A stretch of DNA of 64,000 nucleotides from JAHRVQ01 sp051278195 (GCA_051278195.1 JBNMQM010000017.1:1-64000); one strand, 5' to 3'. Positions 1-8,377 are shown, counted from the stretch's first letter. Notes: generated by a model from the sequence alone, not told the origin. Numbers and translations are program-made.

Positions 1-48
1 AGTGATTGGGTGGTGCGAGTGAGCGATAGATAGTGTGTCGCGATTGAT

Positions 49-97
49 GTTTGCGCTACGCGCAAGCCATGAATTTGTGTTTACCCTGCGGGTAAGC
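49..97. repeat. Pair of REP-like hairpins (copy 1)
   Basis: Two stem-loops lie 30 bases apart. The first has arms 49-56 and 60-67 around loop TAC; the second has arms 79-86 and 90-97 around loop TGC. Both stems have 8 pairs with a G-T pair at the same place, and both share the frame GTTT...AAGCC. The inner four pairs differ (GCGC/GCGC against ACCC/GGGT) but remain complementary, so changes are compensated. This resembles REP-type elements or a processed 3' trailer of the tRNA transcript. Confidence 0.6.
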
Positions 98-105
98 CAC
101 AAAAC

Positions 106-127
106 TGGTGCCGAGGAGAGGACTTGA
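106..127 (-). pseudogene. 3'-end remnant of tRNA-Leu
   Basis: These 22 bases equal the 3' end of the tRNA-Leu gene at 270-356, including acceptor strand and encoded CCA. The sequence then diverges at 128, within the T-arm, so no cloverleaf is possible. A short copy of a tRNA 3' end is the usual footprint of an integrase attachment site, but here the flanking DNA is copied too, which fits a tandem duplication or a decayed second tRNA-Leu gene equally well. Confidence 0.6.
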
Positions 128-164
128 CGGTCCGACGTCTCGGGCTCCGCGGGAGTTGAAGGTT

Positions 165-291
165 AGTGATTGGGTGGTGCGAGTGAGCGATAGATAGTGT
201 GTCGCGATTGATGTTTGCGCTACGCGCAAGCCATGAATTTGTGTTTACCCTGCGGGTAAGCCACAAAACTGGTGCCGAGGAGAGGACTTGA
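165..291. repeat. 127-bp direct repeat, copy 2
   Basis: Identical to 1-127. In this copy the last 22 bases (270-291) are the true 3' end of the intact tRNA-Leu gene, and the hairpin pair lies at 213-261, just downstream of the tRNA in its reading direction. Confidence 0.95.
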
Positions 292-356
292 ACCTCCACG
301 GGGTTGCCCCCACTAGCACCTGAAGCTAGCGTGTCTACCAATTTCACCACCTCGGC
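270..356 (-). tRNA. tRNA-Leu (anticodon CAG)
   Basis: Read on the minus strand this gives an 87-base class II tRNA. The acceptor arm starts GCCGAGG and pairs with CCTCGGC, followed by A and an encoded CCA. The anticodon stem CTAGC/GCTAG holds loop TTCAGGT, giving anticodon CAG for CUG codons. A long variable arm (about GTGGGGGCAACCCCGT) and T-loop TTCAAGT are present. It lies divergent from rnr, as in pseudomonads. A promoter is visible upstream. Confidence 0.97.
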
Positions 357-370
357 AAGAGGGGGAGCGA

Positions 371-399
371 AGGGTACTAAGGGACCTATCAGCTGTCAA
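371..399 (-). promoter_or_regulatory. Sigma-70 promoter of tRNA-Leu
   Basis: Minus-strand TTGACA (394-399), 17 bases, then TACCCT (371-376). The mature tRNA starts 15 bases below the -10 box. The stretch between is C-rich, like the discriminator of stringently controlled stable-RNA promoters. Confidence 0.75.
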
Positions 400-420
400 C
401 TTATGTCAGCATGTTAGCCT

Positions 421-464
421 TTCAAAAATCGGCTATTCAAAAACTGGCTGTTAAAAAATGGCTT
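421..464. repeat. Three tandem ~15-bp units upstream of rnr
   Basis: Units at 421-435, 436-450 and 451-464 share the pattern TTcAAAAA.tGGCT. They lie between the tRNA-Leu promoter and rnr and explain part of this otherwise featureless gap. Confidence 0.7.
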
Positions 465-537
465 TCATGAAATAGAAGCAAAAATTAGATTCAACAACAT
501 AAACTTTACCAAGCAAAATTACCAAAAAGGAAACAAA

Positions 538-2928
538 TTGAAAAAAGATCCGCATGAACAGCGGGAAGCAAAAAAATACGAGAATCCGATTCCAAGTCGC
601 GAGTTCATTTTAGATTGCCTCGCAAAAATCGGCCGACCCGCATCGGCTAAAAATATCGCCAGTAGTTTGGGCCTTGAAACGCCATTAGATCGTGATGCGT
701 TGTCGAAACGCCTGGGTGCAATGGTTCGGGCTGGACAGCTCGTTGTTGATCGACGAAATGTCTATGCGATCGCAAGTAAGGTCGACCTTATTAAGGGTCG
801 AGTGTCGGCGCATCCAGATGGCTATGGGTTTCTTTTGGTTGAAGACGATGAAGATATCTTTTTCACCTACCGTCAAATGCGCCAAGTTTTTCACGGTGAT
901 GTCGTGATGGCCCGTATTCGAAGTAAAAACCGCCAAGGCAAAACAGAAGGTGAAATTGTTGAAGTTGTTGAACGCAACACACAGCAGCTCGTTGGCCGTT
1001 ACTATATCGAAAACGATATCAAATTACTTGAGCCTCTTAATAAGCGCATAAACCATGAGGTGATTCTTCAGGCAGAAGGTAATGAGAGTTGCTCGCCTGG
1101 CCAGATTGTCGTTGCTGAAATTACTCAGCAGCCTGGTCCTCGGGGCGTTGTGATGGCGAAGGTGGTTGAAGTGTTGGGTGATCATTTGACGCCTGGCATC
1201 GAGGTTGATATCGCCCTGCGTAACAATGACATTCCGAGTGAATGGGACGATGACATTCAAGCGCTGGTCGATGCTATGCCGAGCCAAGTGACGGCGGCAG
1301 ATAAAAAGGGCCGTTTTGATCTCACCGAGCTACCGTTCGTGACTATTGATGGAGAAGACGCCCGAGATTTTGACGACGCGGTTTATTGCGAGCCAAACGA
1401 GTCAGGCGGGTGGCGTCTTTATGTTGCGATTGCTGACGTTGCGCATTATGTGAAAACTGCGAGTCCGCTGGATGATGCAGCGCGAGAGCGAGCAACCTCA
1501 GTGTATTTCCCTCAGTACGTGGTCCCAATGCTGCCGGAAAAACTATCGAATGGGCTCTGCTCACTAAAGCCTAAAGTCGAAAGGCTGGTGCTGGTATGTG
1601 AAATGATCATTTCTAGCCAGGGTCTCGTAACAGGCTTTCAGTTCTATGATGGTGTCATATTTTCTCATGCGCGACTGACCTATACCGAAGTGGCCAAAGC
1701 GATTCATGGCGACGATAACGAACCTGCCCGCATCGCTATGGGTGATCTAGCTGAGAATATTGATGAGCTAGATAGTCTATACGCAGCGTTAGTGCGCCAA
1801 CGAAAGAGTCGGGGTGCCATTGAATTTGACTCGCCTGAGCTACAGTTTCAGTTCTCCCCGGAAGGTAGGGTTCAATCCATTGTGCCAAGGGCGAGAAATA
1901 AGGCTCATCGAATCATTGAAGAGTGCATGTTGTGTGCAAATGTTTGCGCCGCCAAATTGGTCAACCATCAAGATCGACCTGGGTTGTTCCGGGTTCATGA
2001 GCCACCAACACCGGAAAAACTCACTGCGCTTGAAGAGTTTTTGGACGGCTTCGGCATTCGGTTCAAAGCCGGTGATAACGTTCAGCCGGCGGACTATCAG
2101 CAGATTGTGCGTCAGCTTCAGGGTCAGAAAAACGGCCACGTGTTGCAAATGGCATTGCTGCGCTCAATGAACCAGGCGGTTTATCAGATAGAGAACAAAG
2201 GGCATTTTGGGCTTGGCTACGACGAATATACCCACTTCACATCGCCGATCCGCCGCTACCCAGACCTGCTGACGCATCGTCTAATTAAGTCGGAAATATA
2301 TTCCGCCATCGATGAAAAGCACACGCTGCGGCTTGGCAGAAAGAGGAAAACAGATTTTTACCCCTATAGCTTGGCCCAGATGCTTGAGTTAGGTGAGTTC
2401 ACCTCTTTTGCTGAGCGGCGGGCGGACTCTGCCGTCTATGAGGTGCTTGAGTACCTAAAGTGCGACTATATTAGCGACCGTGTCGGGGATATTTTCTCGG
2501 GTGTTGTGACTGGTGTGGCGAAATTTGGTTTGTTTGTCCAGCTGGATGACATCTACGTGGAAGGACTAATCCATGTCAGCACTCTGGTGGGAGACTATTA
2601 CCACTACGATCAGGGCACCCAGGTTTTATCCGGAGAACGGACTGGCACCACTTATGGAATGGGTGATGTGGTTGAAGCGCAGATTGTTCGTGTGAATGTG
2701 GATGAACGGAAGGTTGACTTTGAACTGGTCAGCCATACGTCGCTGGGCACACGTAAAACCGGCCAAAAAAAGAAGCGTGCTAAACCCAAAGCTAATGCGG
2801 CTGGCAAGCCACAGCCCAAGTCCGTCTCTAAGTCGCAGCCTAAGTCGCAGTCCAAGGCCAGCTCCGCGCAAAGTGCGGACACAAAACCCAAACCGAAATC
2901 ATCCGGTAGGCGGAGGCGACGGCGCTAA
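538..2928 (+). CDS. rnr: Ribonuclease R
   Basis: A 796-residue 3'-to-5' exoribonuclease that degrades structured RNA and, with SmpB-tmRNA, non-stop mRNAs. The order of domains is an N-terminal winged-helix region, cold-shock domains from about residue 80, the RNB catalytic domain with the acidic cluster GEDARDFDDAV near residue 272 and HFTSPIRRYPDL near 565, an S1 domain near 648-725, and a lysine/arginine tail from about 740. The tail contains PK/QSK repeats, one a 12-bp DNA duplication at 2828-2851. The start is TTG, chosen because AAGGAA lies at the right distance. rlmB starts immediately after the stop. Confidence 0.97.
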   Translation: MKKDPHEQREAKKYENPIPSREFILDCLAKIGRPASAKNIASSLGLETPLDRDALSKRLGAMVRAGQLVVDRRNVYAIASKVDLIKGRVSAHPDGYGFLLVEDDEDIFFTYRQMRQVFHGDVVMARIRSKNRQGKTEGEIVEVVERNTQQLVGRYYIENDIKLLEPLNKRINHEVILQAEGNESCSPGQIVVAEITQQPGPRGVVMAKVVEVLGDHLTPGIEVDIALRNNDIPSEWDDDIQALVDAMPSQVTAADKKGRFDLTELPFVTIDGEDARDFDDAVYCEPNESGGWRLYVAIADVAHYVKTASPLDDAARERATSVYFPQYVVPMLPEKLSNGLCSLKPKVERLVLVCEMIISSQGLVTGFQFYDGVIFSHARLTYTEVAKAIHGDDNEPARIAMGDLAENIDELDSLYAALVRQRKSRGAIEFDSPELQFQFSPEGRVQSIVPRARNKAHRIIEECMLCANVCAAKLVNHQDRPGLFRVHEPPTPEKLTALEEFLDGFGIRFKAGDNVQPADYQQIVRQLQGQKNGHVLQMALLRSMNQAVYQIENKGHFGLGYDEYTHFTSPIRRYPDLLTHRLIKSEIYSAIDEKHTLRLGRKRKTDFYPYSLAQMLELGEFTSFAERRADSAVYEVLEYLKCDYISDRVGDIFSGVVTGVAKFGLFVQLDDIYVEGLIHVSTLVGDYYHYDQGTQVLSGERTGTTYGMGDVVEAQIVRVNVDERKVDFELVSHTSLGTRKTGQKKKRAKPKANAAGKPQPKSVSKSQPKSQSKASSAQSADTKPKPKSSGRRRRRR

Positions 2929-3657
2929 ATGGCAACAATATTTGGTATTAATTCTGTGCTCGGGCGTATGCAACAGACCAAAGGCATTGGCCGTTTGTTG
3001 CTGCGTGAGGGCGACCTATCCACTCGGTTAAGCGATGCGCTAGAGCGGGCTAAGTCGGCCGGTATTCCTTGTAGTCGTCTATCCGATCAGGCATTCGCTG
3101 GTTTGACTCGCGTCAATCATCAGGGCATTGGCCTTGAGGTGGACCACATTCGAGCGCTGGATGAGTCTGCGCTCTACGCGTTGCTCGAGGAGCCGCCCGA
3201 ACGCCTGTTGTTTCTTATTTTAGATGGCGTCACGGACCCCAGAAATTTGGGTGCCTGTATTCGAAGCGCGGCCACCCTGGGTGTTCATGGCATCATCCAG
3301 CCCCGTGACCGCAGCGCTGCGCTGAACGATGCGGCCATTAAGACTGCGAGTGGTGCGGCGTCTGCAGTACCGGTTATCGAAGTGGTAAATTTGGCCCGAA
3401 CCATGAAAGAGTTGCAGCAGAATGGTGTGTGGATCGTGGGCACGACGCTGGATGCCGATCAGTCATTGTCCGAGTTAGATCTAAAGGGTCCTACCGCGCT
3501 GGTGTTGGGGTCCGAAGAAAAAGGCATCAGAGCGGGCACAGCGAAACACTGCGATTATCTGGCGAGTATTCCGATGATCAATCCTAGCTTCGGCTTCAAC
3601 GTTTCAGTTGCCGCGGGGATCTGTCTATACGAGGTCTCTAGACAACGAAAACCCTAA
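2929..3657 (+). CDS. rlmB: 23S rRNA (guanosine-2'-O-)-methyltransferase RlmB
   Basis: A 242-residue SpoU-type SPOUT enzyme that 2'-O-methylates a guanosine of 23S rRNA (G2251 in E. coli) using S-adenosylmethionine. The N-terminal substrate-binding part is followed by the knotted domain: LDGVTDPRNLGACIRSA, then ALVLGSEEKGIR and the C-terminal IPMINPSFGFNVSVAAG, the three SPOUT motifs. The ATG directly follows the rnr stop codon (TAA-ATG), so the two are cotranscribed and probably translationally coupled. Length is normal for the family. Confidence 0.96.
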   Translation: MATIFGINSVLGRMQQTKGIGRLLLREGDLSTRLSDALERAKSAGIPCSRLSDQAFAGLTRVNHQGIGLEVDHIRALDESALYALLEEPPERLLFLILDGVTDPRNLGACIRSAATLGVHGIIQPRDRSAALNDAAIKTASGAASAVPVIEVVNLARTMKELQQNGVWIVGTTLDADQSLSELDLKGPTALVLGSEEKGIRAGTAKHCDYLASIPMINPSFGFNVSVAAGICLYEVSRQRKP

Positions 3658-3669
3658 TAATTGAGAAGT

Positions 3670-3698
3670 TTGCAATGTTTGGGGGCTTTCACTACAAT
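3670..3698 (+). promoter_or_regulatory. Candidate promoter of the rpsF operon
   Basis: TTGCAA (3670-3675), 17 bases, then TACAAT (3693-3698), 76 bases before the rpsF start. It fits a sigma-70 promoter driving rpsF-rpsR-DUF2232-rplI. The leader between it and rpsF could hold the S6:S18 binding site known for this operon in other bacteria, but I could not trace that fold. Confidence 0.6.
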
Positions 3699-3774
3699 GC
3701 GCGTCCCTTAAATCTCCTTGCTTCACCAGACTGCTAGCTTACTGGCACTGGGGGGCATAACCGTAAGGAGTCCT

Positions 3775-4203
3775 ATGAGACACTACGAAATTGTGTTTCT
3801 GGTACACCCTGATCAAAGCGAACAGGTGCCAGGAATGATTGAACGCTATTCTACGTTGATTACTGAAGGCGGCGGAAAAGTCCACCGCGTTGAAGACTGG
3901 GGTCGGCATCAGCTGAATTACCCGATCAACAAGATCCATAAAGCGCACTACGCACTGCTTAACATTGAATGTACGCAGGATATTCTTGTCGAAATCGAGA
4001 CTGCTTTCCGCTTCAACGATGCGGTTATCCGTAATCTGATTCTGAGCCGTAAAGGTCCAGAAACAGGTGATTCACCGATCATGAAAGTGGAACGTGAAAG
4101 TCGCGAAAAGAAAGAACGAGACGATGTTCCTCCGCGAACTGAAACTGAAAGCAAAGATGATTCTGAGACCAAGTCAGAAGAAACGCCAGCAGCAGAAGCG
4201 TAG
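3775..4203 (+). CDS. rpsF: 30S ribosomal protein bS6
   Basis: A 142-residue bS6 that pairs with bS18 on the platform of the small subunit. The family start MRHYEIVFLVHPDQSEQV is clear, and AAGGAG lies 4 bases before the ATG at 3775; an upstream in-frame start at 3718 lacks both and was not used. The last ~40 residues are charged and rich in E, D, K and S; this is the tail that RimK glutamylates in E. coli, here somewhat longer. No priB lies between rpsF and rpsR, unlike in enterics. Confidence 0.97.
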   Translation: MRHYEIVFLVHPDQSEQVPGMIERYSTLITEGGGKVHRVEDWGRHQLNYPINKIHKAHYALLNIECTQDILVEIETAFRFNDAVIRNLILSRKGPETGDSPIMKVERESREKKERDDVPPRTETESKDDSETKSEETPAAEA

Positions 4204-4212
4204 GAGCAACTC

Positions 4213-4440
4213 ATGTCACGATTCTATCGAAGAAGAAAGTATTGCCGTTTCACCGCTGAAGGTGTTACTGAGATTGACTACAAAGATATCGAAGTGCTCA
4301 AGCAGTATGTTTCGGAAACGGGCAAAATTGTCCCTAGCCGAATTACGGGCACCAAAGCCAAGTACCAGCGCCAGCTAGCAAAAGCTATTAAGCGCGCTCG
4401 TTATCTGGCGCTGTTGCCTTACACCGATGGCCATAAATAG
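4213..4440 (+). CDS. rpsR: 30S ribosomal protein bS18
   Basis: A 75-residue basic protein with the typical bS18 sequence: FYRRRKYCRF at the start, IDYKDIEVLKQYVSETGKI in the middle, and RQLAKAIKRARYLALLPY near the end. It binds 16S rRNA as a partner of bS6. It starts 9 bases after rpsF behind an AGGAG ribosome binding site and belongs to the same operon. Confidence 0.98.
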   Translation: MSRFYRRRKYCRFTAEGVTEIDYKDIEVLKQYVSETGKIVPSRITGTKAKYQRQLAKAIKRARYLALLPYTDGHK

Positions 4441-4453
4441 ATTCTGAGCTAAT

Positions 4454-5320
4454 ATGCGGGCCGTTGCTGAATTTGTAATGCGTGGCCGTACGCAGGCGAT
4501 TGGTGTATCGGTTGTGAGTGCCGCCCTGCCGTTTTTGCAGTGGCTCTCAACAGCAACCGTTAGTCTCGTCGTACTGAGGCACGGGCTGGCAGAGGGTGCA
4601 ATGGTGCTCATGTGGGCCTGTTTGCCCATGTTGGGTTTGCTCTTTTTGTTGGGCGATGTGACGCCAGTCATCTTGTTGTTTAGCACCGTTGCTCTGGCGT
4701 ATACGCTTAGAACGACCGTCTCCTGGGAGATGACCCTGCTGGCAGCCGTTGCGCTGGCTAGTGTTGGCGTACTGCTGTTCGAGTTTGCCACGGGTGGTGT
4801 AGTCGATGAGGTCGTCAGTGCTTATCGGGAGTTTATGCTGGATATGCAGTCCCGTGCAGCGACACCTCAACAGGCAGGGGCGTTAATCGTACCTACGGTT
4901 GAAGTGACACGGCGTTTATTGCTGGGTTATTTTGCTATGGGATACGCCATGAGCATGCTGTCATTTTTGGTATTGGCACGATGGTGGCAAAGTCTGCTGT
5001 ATAACCCTGGTGGTTTTCAGCAAGAATTTCATCAGGTTCGTCTGTCCCCTCTGGTGGCGGCGGGTTTGGTACTGCTGGCGCTGGGGTGTTACAGCGTTGA
5101 GGGATTGAATCGATGGGTGCAGGTTTTAACGGTCCCTCTAATGTTTGCGGGGCTGAGCTTTGTGCACTGGCTCATCAAGGAAAAACAACTTTCAAACAGT
5201 TGGCTCGTTAGCTTTTACTTTCTAGCCTTGCTGTTGCAACTGTTTCCAGTGTTAGCCTTTTTGGCACTGATGGACAGCTGGTTTAATTTGCGTAATAAGA
5301 TACGAACTAACGAGGTATAA
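4454..5320 (+). CDS. DUF2232-type multipass membrane protein
   Basis: A 288-residue protein of unknown function with about eight hydrophobic segments. It falls in the DUF2232/YybS-like group that lies between rpsR and rplI in pseudomonads; the start MRAVAEFVMRGRTQA fits that group. No catalytic motif is visible. It starts 13 bases after rpsR and ends 3 bases before rplI, so it must be cotranscribed with ribosomal proteins, which is the only hint at its role. It resembles membrane parts of small-molecule transporters in this superfamily, but no substrate can be assigned. Confidence 0.85.
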   Translation: MRAVAEFVMRGRTQAIGVSVVSAALPFLQWLSTATVSLVVLRHGLAEGAMVLMWACLPMLGLLFLLGDVTPVILLFSTVALAYTLRTTVSWEMTLLAAVALASVGVLLFEFATGGVVDEVVSAYREFMLDMQSRAATPQQAGALIVPTVEVTRRLLLGYFAMGYAMSMLSFLVLARWWQSLLYNPGGFQQEFHQVRLSPLVAAGLVLLALGCYSVEGLNRWVQVLTVPLMFAGLSFVHWLIKEKQLSNSWLVSFYFLALLLQLFPVLAFLALMDSWFNLRNKIRTNEV

Positions 5321-5323
5321 GCG

Positions 5324-5773
5324 ATGGACATCATTCTTCTAGAAAATATTTCCAACCTGGGTCAGCTTGGCGAGAAGGTATCCGTCAAGTCCGGCTATGG
5401 TCGGAATTTCCTAATCCCACAGCGAAAAGCAGTGCCTGCGACTAAGCAAAACTTAATTGATTTTGAAGCTCGACGCGCAGAACTCCAGAAACTCGCAGAT
5501 GAAAAGCTCGCAGTTGCACAGGCTCGCGCTGCGAAGGTAAATGCACTCGACATTACCCTCACCACCAAAGCGGGTGATGAAGGCAAACTGTTTGGTTCTA
5601 TTACCGTGCGTGACATTGCTGATGCAGCAGTTTCTCGTGGCGTCGAGATCGAGAAGACTGAAATCCAAATGCCTGACGGTCCCCTGAGGCAGTTGGGTGA
5701 GTATGTCATCGCTGTTCAGCTTCACTCTGAGGTCACGGCGGAGCTAAAAGTCGTCGTCATCGCCGAAGCCTAA
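5324..5773 (+). CDS. rplI: 50S ribosomal protein bL9
   Basis: A 149-residue bL9 that binds 23S rRNA at the base of the L1 stalk and limits frameshifting. The N-terminal domain MDIILLENISNLGQLGEKV...GYGRNFLIP, the long central helix and the C-terminal domain (GKLFGSITVRDIADA) are all intact. It is the last gene of the rpsF operon and is followed by a repeat and a strong terminator. Confidence 0.98.
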   Translation: MDIILLENISNLGQLGEKVSVKSGYGRNFLIPQRKAVPATKQNLIDFEARRAELQKLADEKLAVAQARAAKVNALDITLTTKAGDEGKLFGSITVRDIADAAVSRGVEIEKTEIQMPDGPLRQLGEYVIAVQLHSEVTAELKVVVIAEA

Positions 5774-5777
5774 AAAG

Positions 5778-5822
5778 CCCAAGGTTCTGTAACCCAAAGT
5801 TCAGAAACCTTAGGTTCGGTTG
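5778..5822. repeat. Three tandem 15-bp units just after the rplI stop
   Basis: Units 5778-5792, 5793-5807 and 5808-5822 share the pattern CCcAAgGTTC. The array starts 5 bases after the rplI stop and ends just before the terminator. Confidence 0.7.
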
Positions 5823-5827
5823 ATTTC

Positions 5828-5860
5828 AAAAAGCGACAGAAAATATTCTGTCGCTTTTTT
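5828..5860 (+). terminator. Rho-independent terminator after rplI
   Basis: Arms 5828-5841 and 5846-5859 pair over 14 bases around loop AATA; GCGACAGAA/TTCTGTCGC is the core, and six T close it. The A/T flanks make it bidirectional in form. It separates the ribosomal operon from dnaB. Confidence 0.93.
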
Positions 5861-5880
5861 GTTTATACACACCTTATCCC

Positions 5881-5907
5881 ATGACAGGCGCGAAGGTGGG
5901 GTGTAAT
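5881..5907 (+). promoter_or_regulatory. Possible dnaB promoter
   Basis: ATGACA (5881-5886), 15 bases, TGTAAT (5902-5907). The spacing is short. A promoter is needed here because a strong terminator lies directly upstream, but this assignment is tentative. Confidence 0.3.
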
Positions 5908-5938
5908 CTTTTCCCTGATTCGTGACTTCGAGTATCAC

Positions 5939-7315
5939 TTGGCGTTTGACAACGACGACAATCAAACTGCAACCCTGAAAATTCCGCCTCATTCAATTGA
6001 AGCGGAGCGATCTGTGCTTGGCGGACTGATGCTGGACGATCAGGCCTGGGATCGTGTCGCTGGGATTGTGACAGCCGAAGATTTCTATCGTAACGACCAT
6101 AGAATTATTTTTCGTTGCATGGCCGATCTAGCTGAGCGAAATAAGCCGCTGGACATCATCACCATTTCTGAAGCGCTCGATGGTGTAAACGAACTAGATA
6201 ACGTTGGTGGCGTCGCCTATATTTCAGACCTCGCCAACAGTACGCCTACTGCCTCTAACATTGGCGCCTATTCGGAGATTGTTTCGGAACGCGCGACGAT
6301 TCGAAATCTAATCTCTGTTGCTCACGAAATTGCTGAAAGCGGTTTCAACCCCGATGGTCGCACGAGCGCGGCTCTAATCGACATGGCTGAATCCAAGGTC
6401 TTTAAGATTGGCGACAACCGCCCAAGTCGTGGTGGACCACAATCCATCCGCCCGCTGTTAACGAAAGCGGTCGAGCGAATTGACGAACTGTTCCAAACCA
6501 AGGGTGCACTGACCGGCTTAAGCACAGGGTTTCGCGAAATCGATGAAATGACCATGGGGTTACAAAAGGGCGATATGGTTGTGGTTGCTGGGCGACCTTC
6601 GATGGGCAAGACTTCGTTTGCGATGAATATCGCTGAAAATGCTGTCTTGGCGGGCGATAAGCCAGTCCTAGTGTTTAGTATGGAAATGCCAGCAGACTCT
6701 CTCATACTGAGGATGCTGTCCTCTCTTGGTCGAATTGATCAGAGCAAAATCCGTAGTGGCCAACTGGGTGATGATGACTGGCCTCGATTAACGTCTGCGG
6801 TGACCCTATTAAACGATAAGCAGTTGCTGGTTGATGACACGGCGTCACTCAGCCCGACAGAGATTCGTTCTCGCTGCCGTCGAGTGGTACGTGAGCATGG
6901 TCAATTGGGGCTTATTGTTGTCGACTATATCCAACTGATGCAGGTGACCGGTAGTGTTGAGAATCGGACGACGGAAATCTCTGAAATCAGCCGCTCCCTA
7001 AAAGGTATTGCAAAAGAATTTGAATGCCCGATCATCGCATTGTCCCAGCTAAATCGGAGTCTGGAGCAGCGTCCCGACAAGCGTCCGATCATGTCGGATC
7101 TGCGCGAATCTGGTGCAATCGAGCAGGACGCCGATCTGATCATGGCTATCTATCGTGATGAGGTTTATCACGAAGATGCAGAAAAAGGTGTTGCCGAAGT
7201 GATCATCCTCAAACAGCGAAATGGCCCTATTGGTCGTCGCAAGCTAGCGTTTATTGGCCAGTACACCAAGTTTGAAGATCTAGCGATTGGTTACGGCGAA
7301 TACGCTTATGAGTAG
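5939..7315 (+). CDS. dnaB: Replicative DNA helicase DnaB
   Basis: A 458-residue hexameric 5'-to-3' helicase of the replication fork. The N-terminal primase-interacting domain begins IPPHSIEAERSVLGGLML; the RecA-like motor has Walker A GRPSMGKTSF near residue 218, Walker B LIVVDYIQLM and the C-terminal DLRESGAIEQDADLI. No intein is present. The start is TTG at 5939, agreeing with the family N-terminus, though no good Shine-Dalgarno site is visible. alr follows directly. Confidence 0.97.
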   Translation: MAFDNDDNQTATLKIPPHSIEAERSVLGGLMLDDQAWDRVAGIVTAEDFYRNDHRIIFRCMADLAERNKPLDIITISEALDGVNELDNVGGVAYISDLANSTPTASNIGAYSEIVSERATIRNLISVAHEIAESGFNPDGRTSAALIDMAESKVFKIGDNRPSRGGPQSIRPLLTKAVERIDELFQTKGALTGLSTGFREIDEMTMGLQKGDMVVVAGRPSMGKTSFAMNIAENAVLAGDKPVLVFSMEMPADSLILRMLSSLGRIDQSKIRSGQLGDDDWPRLTSAVTLLNDKQLLVDDTASLSPTEIRSRCRRVVREHGQLGLIVVDYIQLMQVTGSVENRTTEISEISRSLKGIAKEFECPIIALSQLNRSLEQRPDKRPIMSDLRESGAIEQDADLIMAIYRDEVYHEDAEKGVAEVIILKQRNGPIGRRKLAFIGQYTKFEDLAIGYGEYAYE

Positions 7316-7324
7316 TGGTTGGCA

Positions 7325-8377
7325 ATGACTGCAAATCATCCTGTTGCAAGAATCCATTTGAATCATATTAAAGCCAATTTCGAGCGTGTTAAACAGCTGG
7401 TGCCCGGTAAGCGTTTGATGGCGGTGATTAAAGCCGATGCCTATGGACATGGGGTTGGTCGGGTCGCGGAACAGCTAAAAAGTGCCAACGCATATGCCGT
7501 CGCTCGTGTCGACGAAGCGATCCAATTGCGTTTGCTTCAGCCTAACAAATCTATTGTGGTGCTGGAGGGTTTTCTTGATAGCGCTGAAGCCACTGCTTGT
7601 CATGAGTATCAATTAGCGCCTGTACTGCATAGTGATTACCAACTGTCGTTACTGCCAGATGGTTTGCCAGTCTGGATTAAGTTTAATACTGGAATGTTCA
7701 GGCTCGGCTTTGAGCCCAGTTCAGCGGATAGGCTTGCCGAAAGAATCAAGGCGCAAGACCTACAAGGCATTATGAGTCACTTTGCCAATGCCGATGATCC
7801 CGGTCATGAATTGAACCAGCGGCAGATATCGTTGTTTGCACAGTGTGCGGATGCGTTTCCGAAAGCTGCCAGGTGTTTTGGTAACTCTGGTGCGGTCATT
7901 GGCATACCCGAGGGCGTTGGAGATTGGGCGCGGCCTGGTCTAATGTTGTTCGGTGGCGCGCCATCAGGTGATGCTCTTCCTGAACTATCGCCCGGCATGA
8001 CGCTATCAGCGCCTGTGATTGCGATCAATAAAGTGCAAGCAGGTGATGCCGTCGGCTATGGCGGTTTATGGGTAGCGAAACGTCCCAGCCGTGTTGCTGT
8101 CATTGCCCTAGGTTATGCCGATGGTTATCCCAGAGAAATGCCAGAGAATACCCCTGTTCTTATTAATGGTCAGCGCCGTTCTCTGATTGGCCGCGTGTCG
8201 ATGGACATGTGTACGGTATTGTTAGAGGACGGTGATATCGTGCAACCTGGCGATCATGGGGTATTCTGGGGTAAAAATTTACCCATTGATGAGGTCGCAT
8301 CTGCGGCGGGCACTATTAGCTATACCTTGATGACTGGACTCGGCCAGCGTGTGGTCCGCGTCTTTGATGATCTTTGA
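7325..8377 (+). CDS. alr: Alanine racemase
   Basis: A 350-residue PLP enzyme that interconverts L- and D-alanine for peptidoglycan. The PLP lysine lies in AVIKADAYGHG near residue 35, and the second catalytic residue is probably the tyrosine of VGYGGLW near 245; LGYADGYPR and GRVSMDMCTV are further family signatures. ATG at 7325 is chosen; TTG at 7319 in the same frame is possible. It lies 9 bases after dnaB, the order seen in pseudomonads. The stop codon lies inside a 10-bp tandem repeat. Confidence 0.96.
   Translation: MTANHPVARIHLNHIKANFERVKQLVPGKRLMAVIKADAYGHGVGRVAEQLKSANAYAVARVDEAIQLRLLQPNKSIVVLEGFLDSAEATACHEYQLAPVLHSDYQLSLLPDGLPVWIKFNTGMFRLGFEPSSADRLAERIKAQDLQGIMSHFANADDPGHELNQRQISLFAQCADAFPKAARCFGNSGAVIGIPEGVGDWARPGLMLFGGAPSGDALPELSPGMTLSAPVIAINKVQAGDAVGYGGLWVAKRPSRVAVIALGYADGYPREMPENTPVLINGQRRSLIGRVSMDMCTVLLEDGDIVQPGDHGVFWGKNLPIDEVASAAGTISYTLMTGLGQRVVRVFDDL

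Larger units (their letters stand above)
1..127. repeat. 127-bp direct repeat, copy 1 (touches the window edge)
   Basis: Positions 1-127 match positions 165-291 base for base, at an offset of 164. The match stops at position 128. The left limit is unknown because the copy begins at the window edge. It holds two short hairpins and the last 22 bases of a tRNA-Leu gene. The 37 bases between the copies (128-164) have no second copy inside the window. Confidence 0.95.

Noticed and set aside
81..350. Minus-strand reading frame of 89 codons through tRNA-Leu
   Set aside because: It only reads through the tRNA gene, its remnant and the direct repeats.
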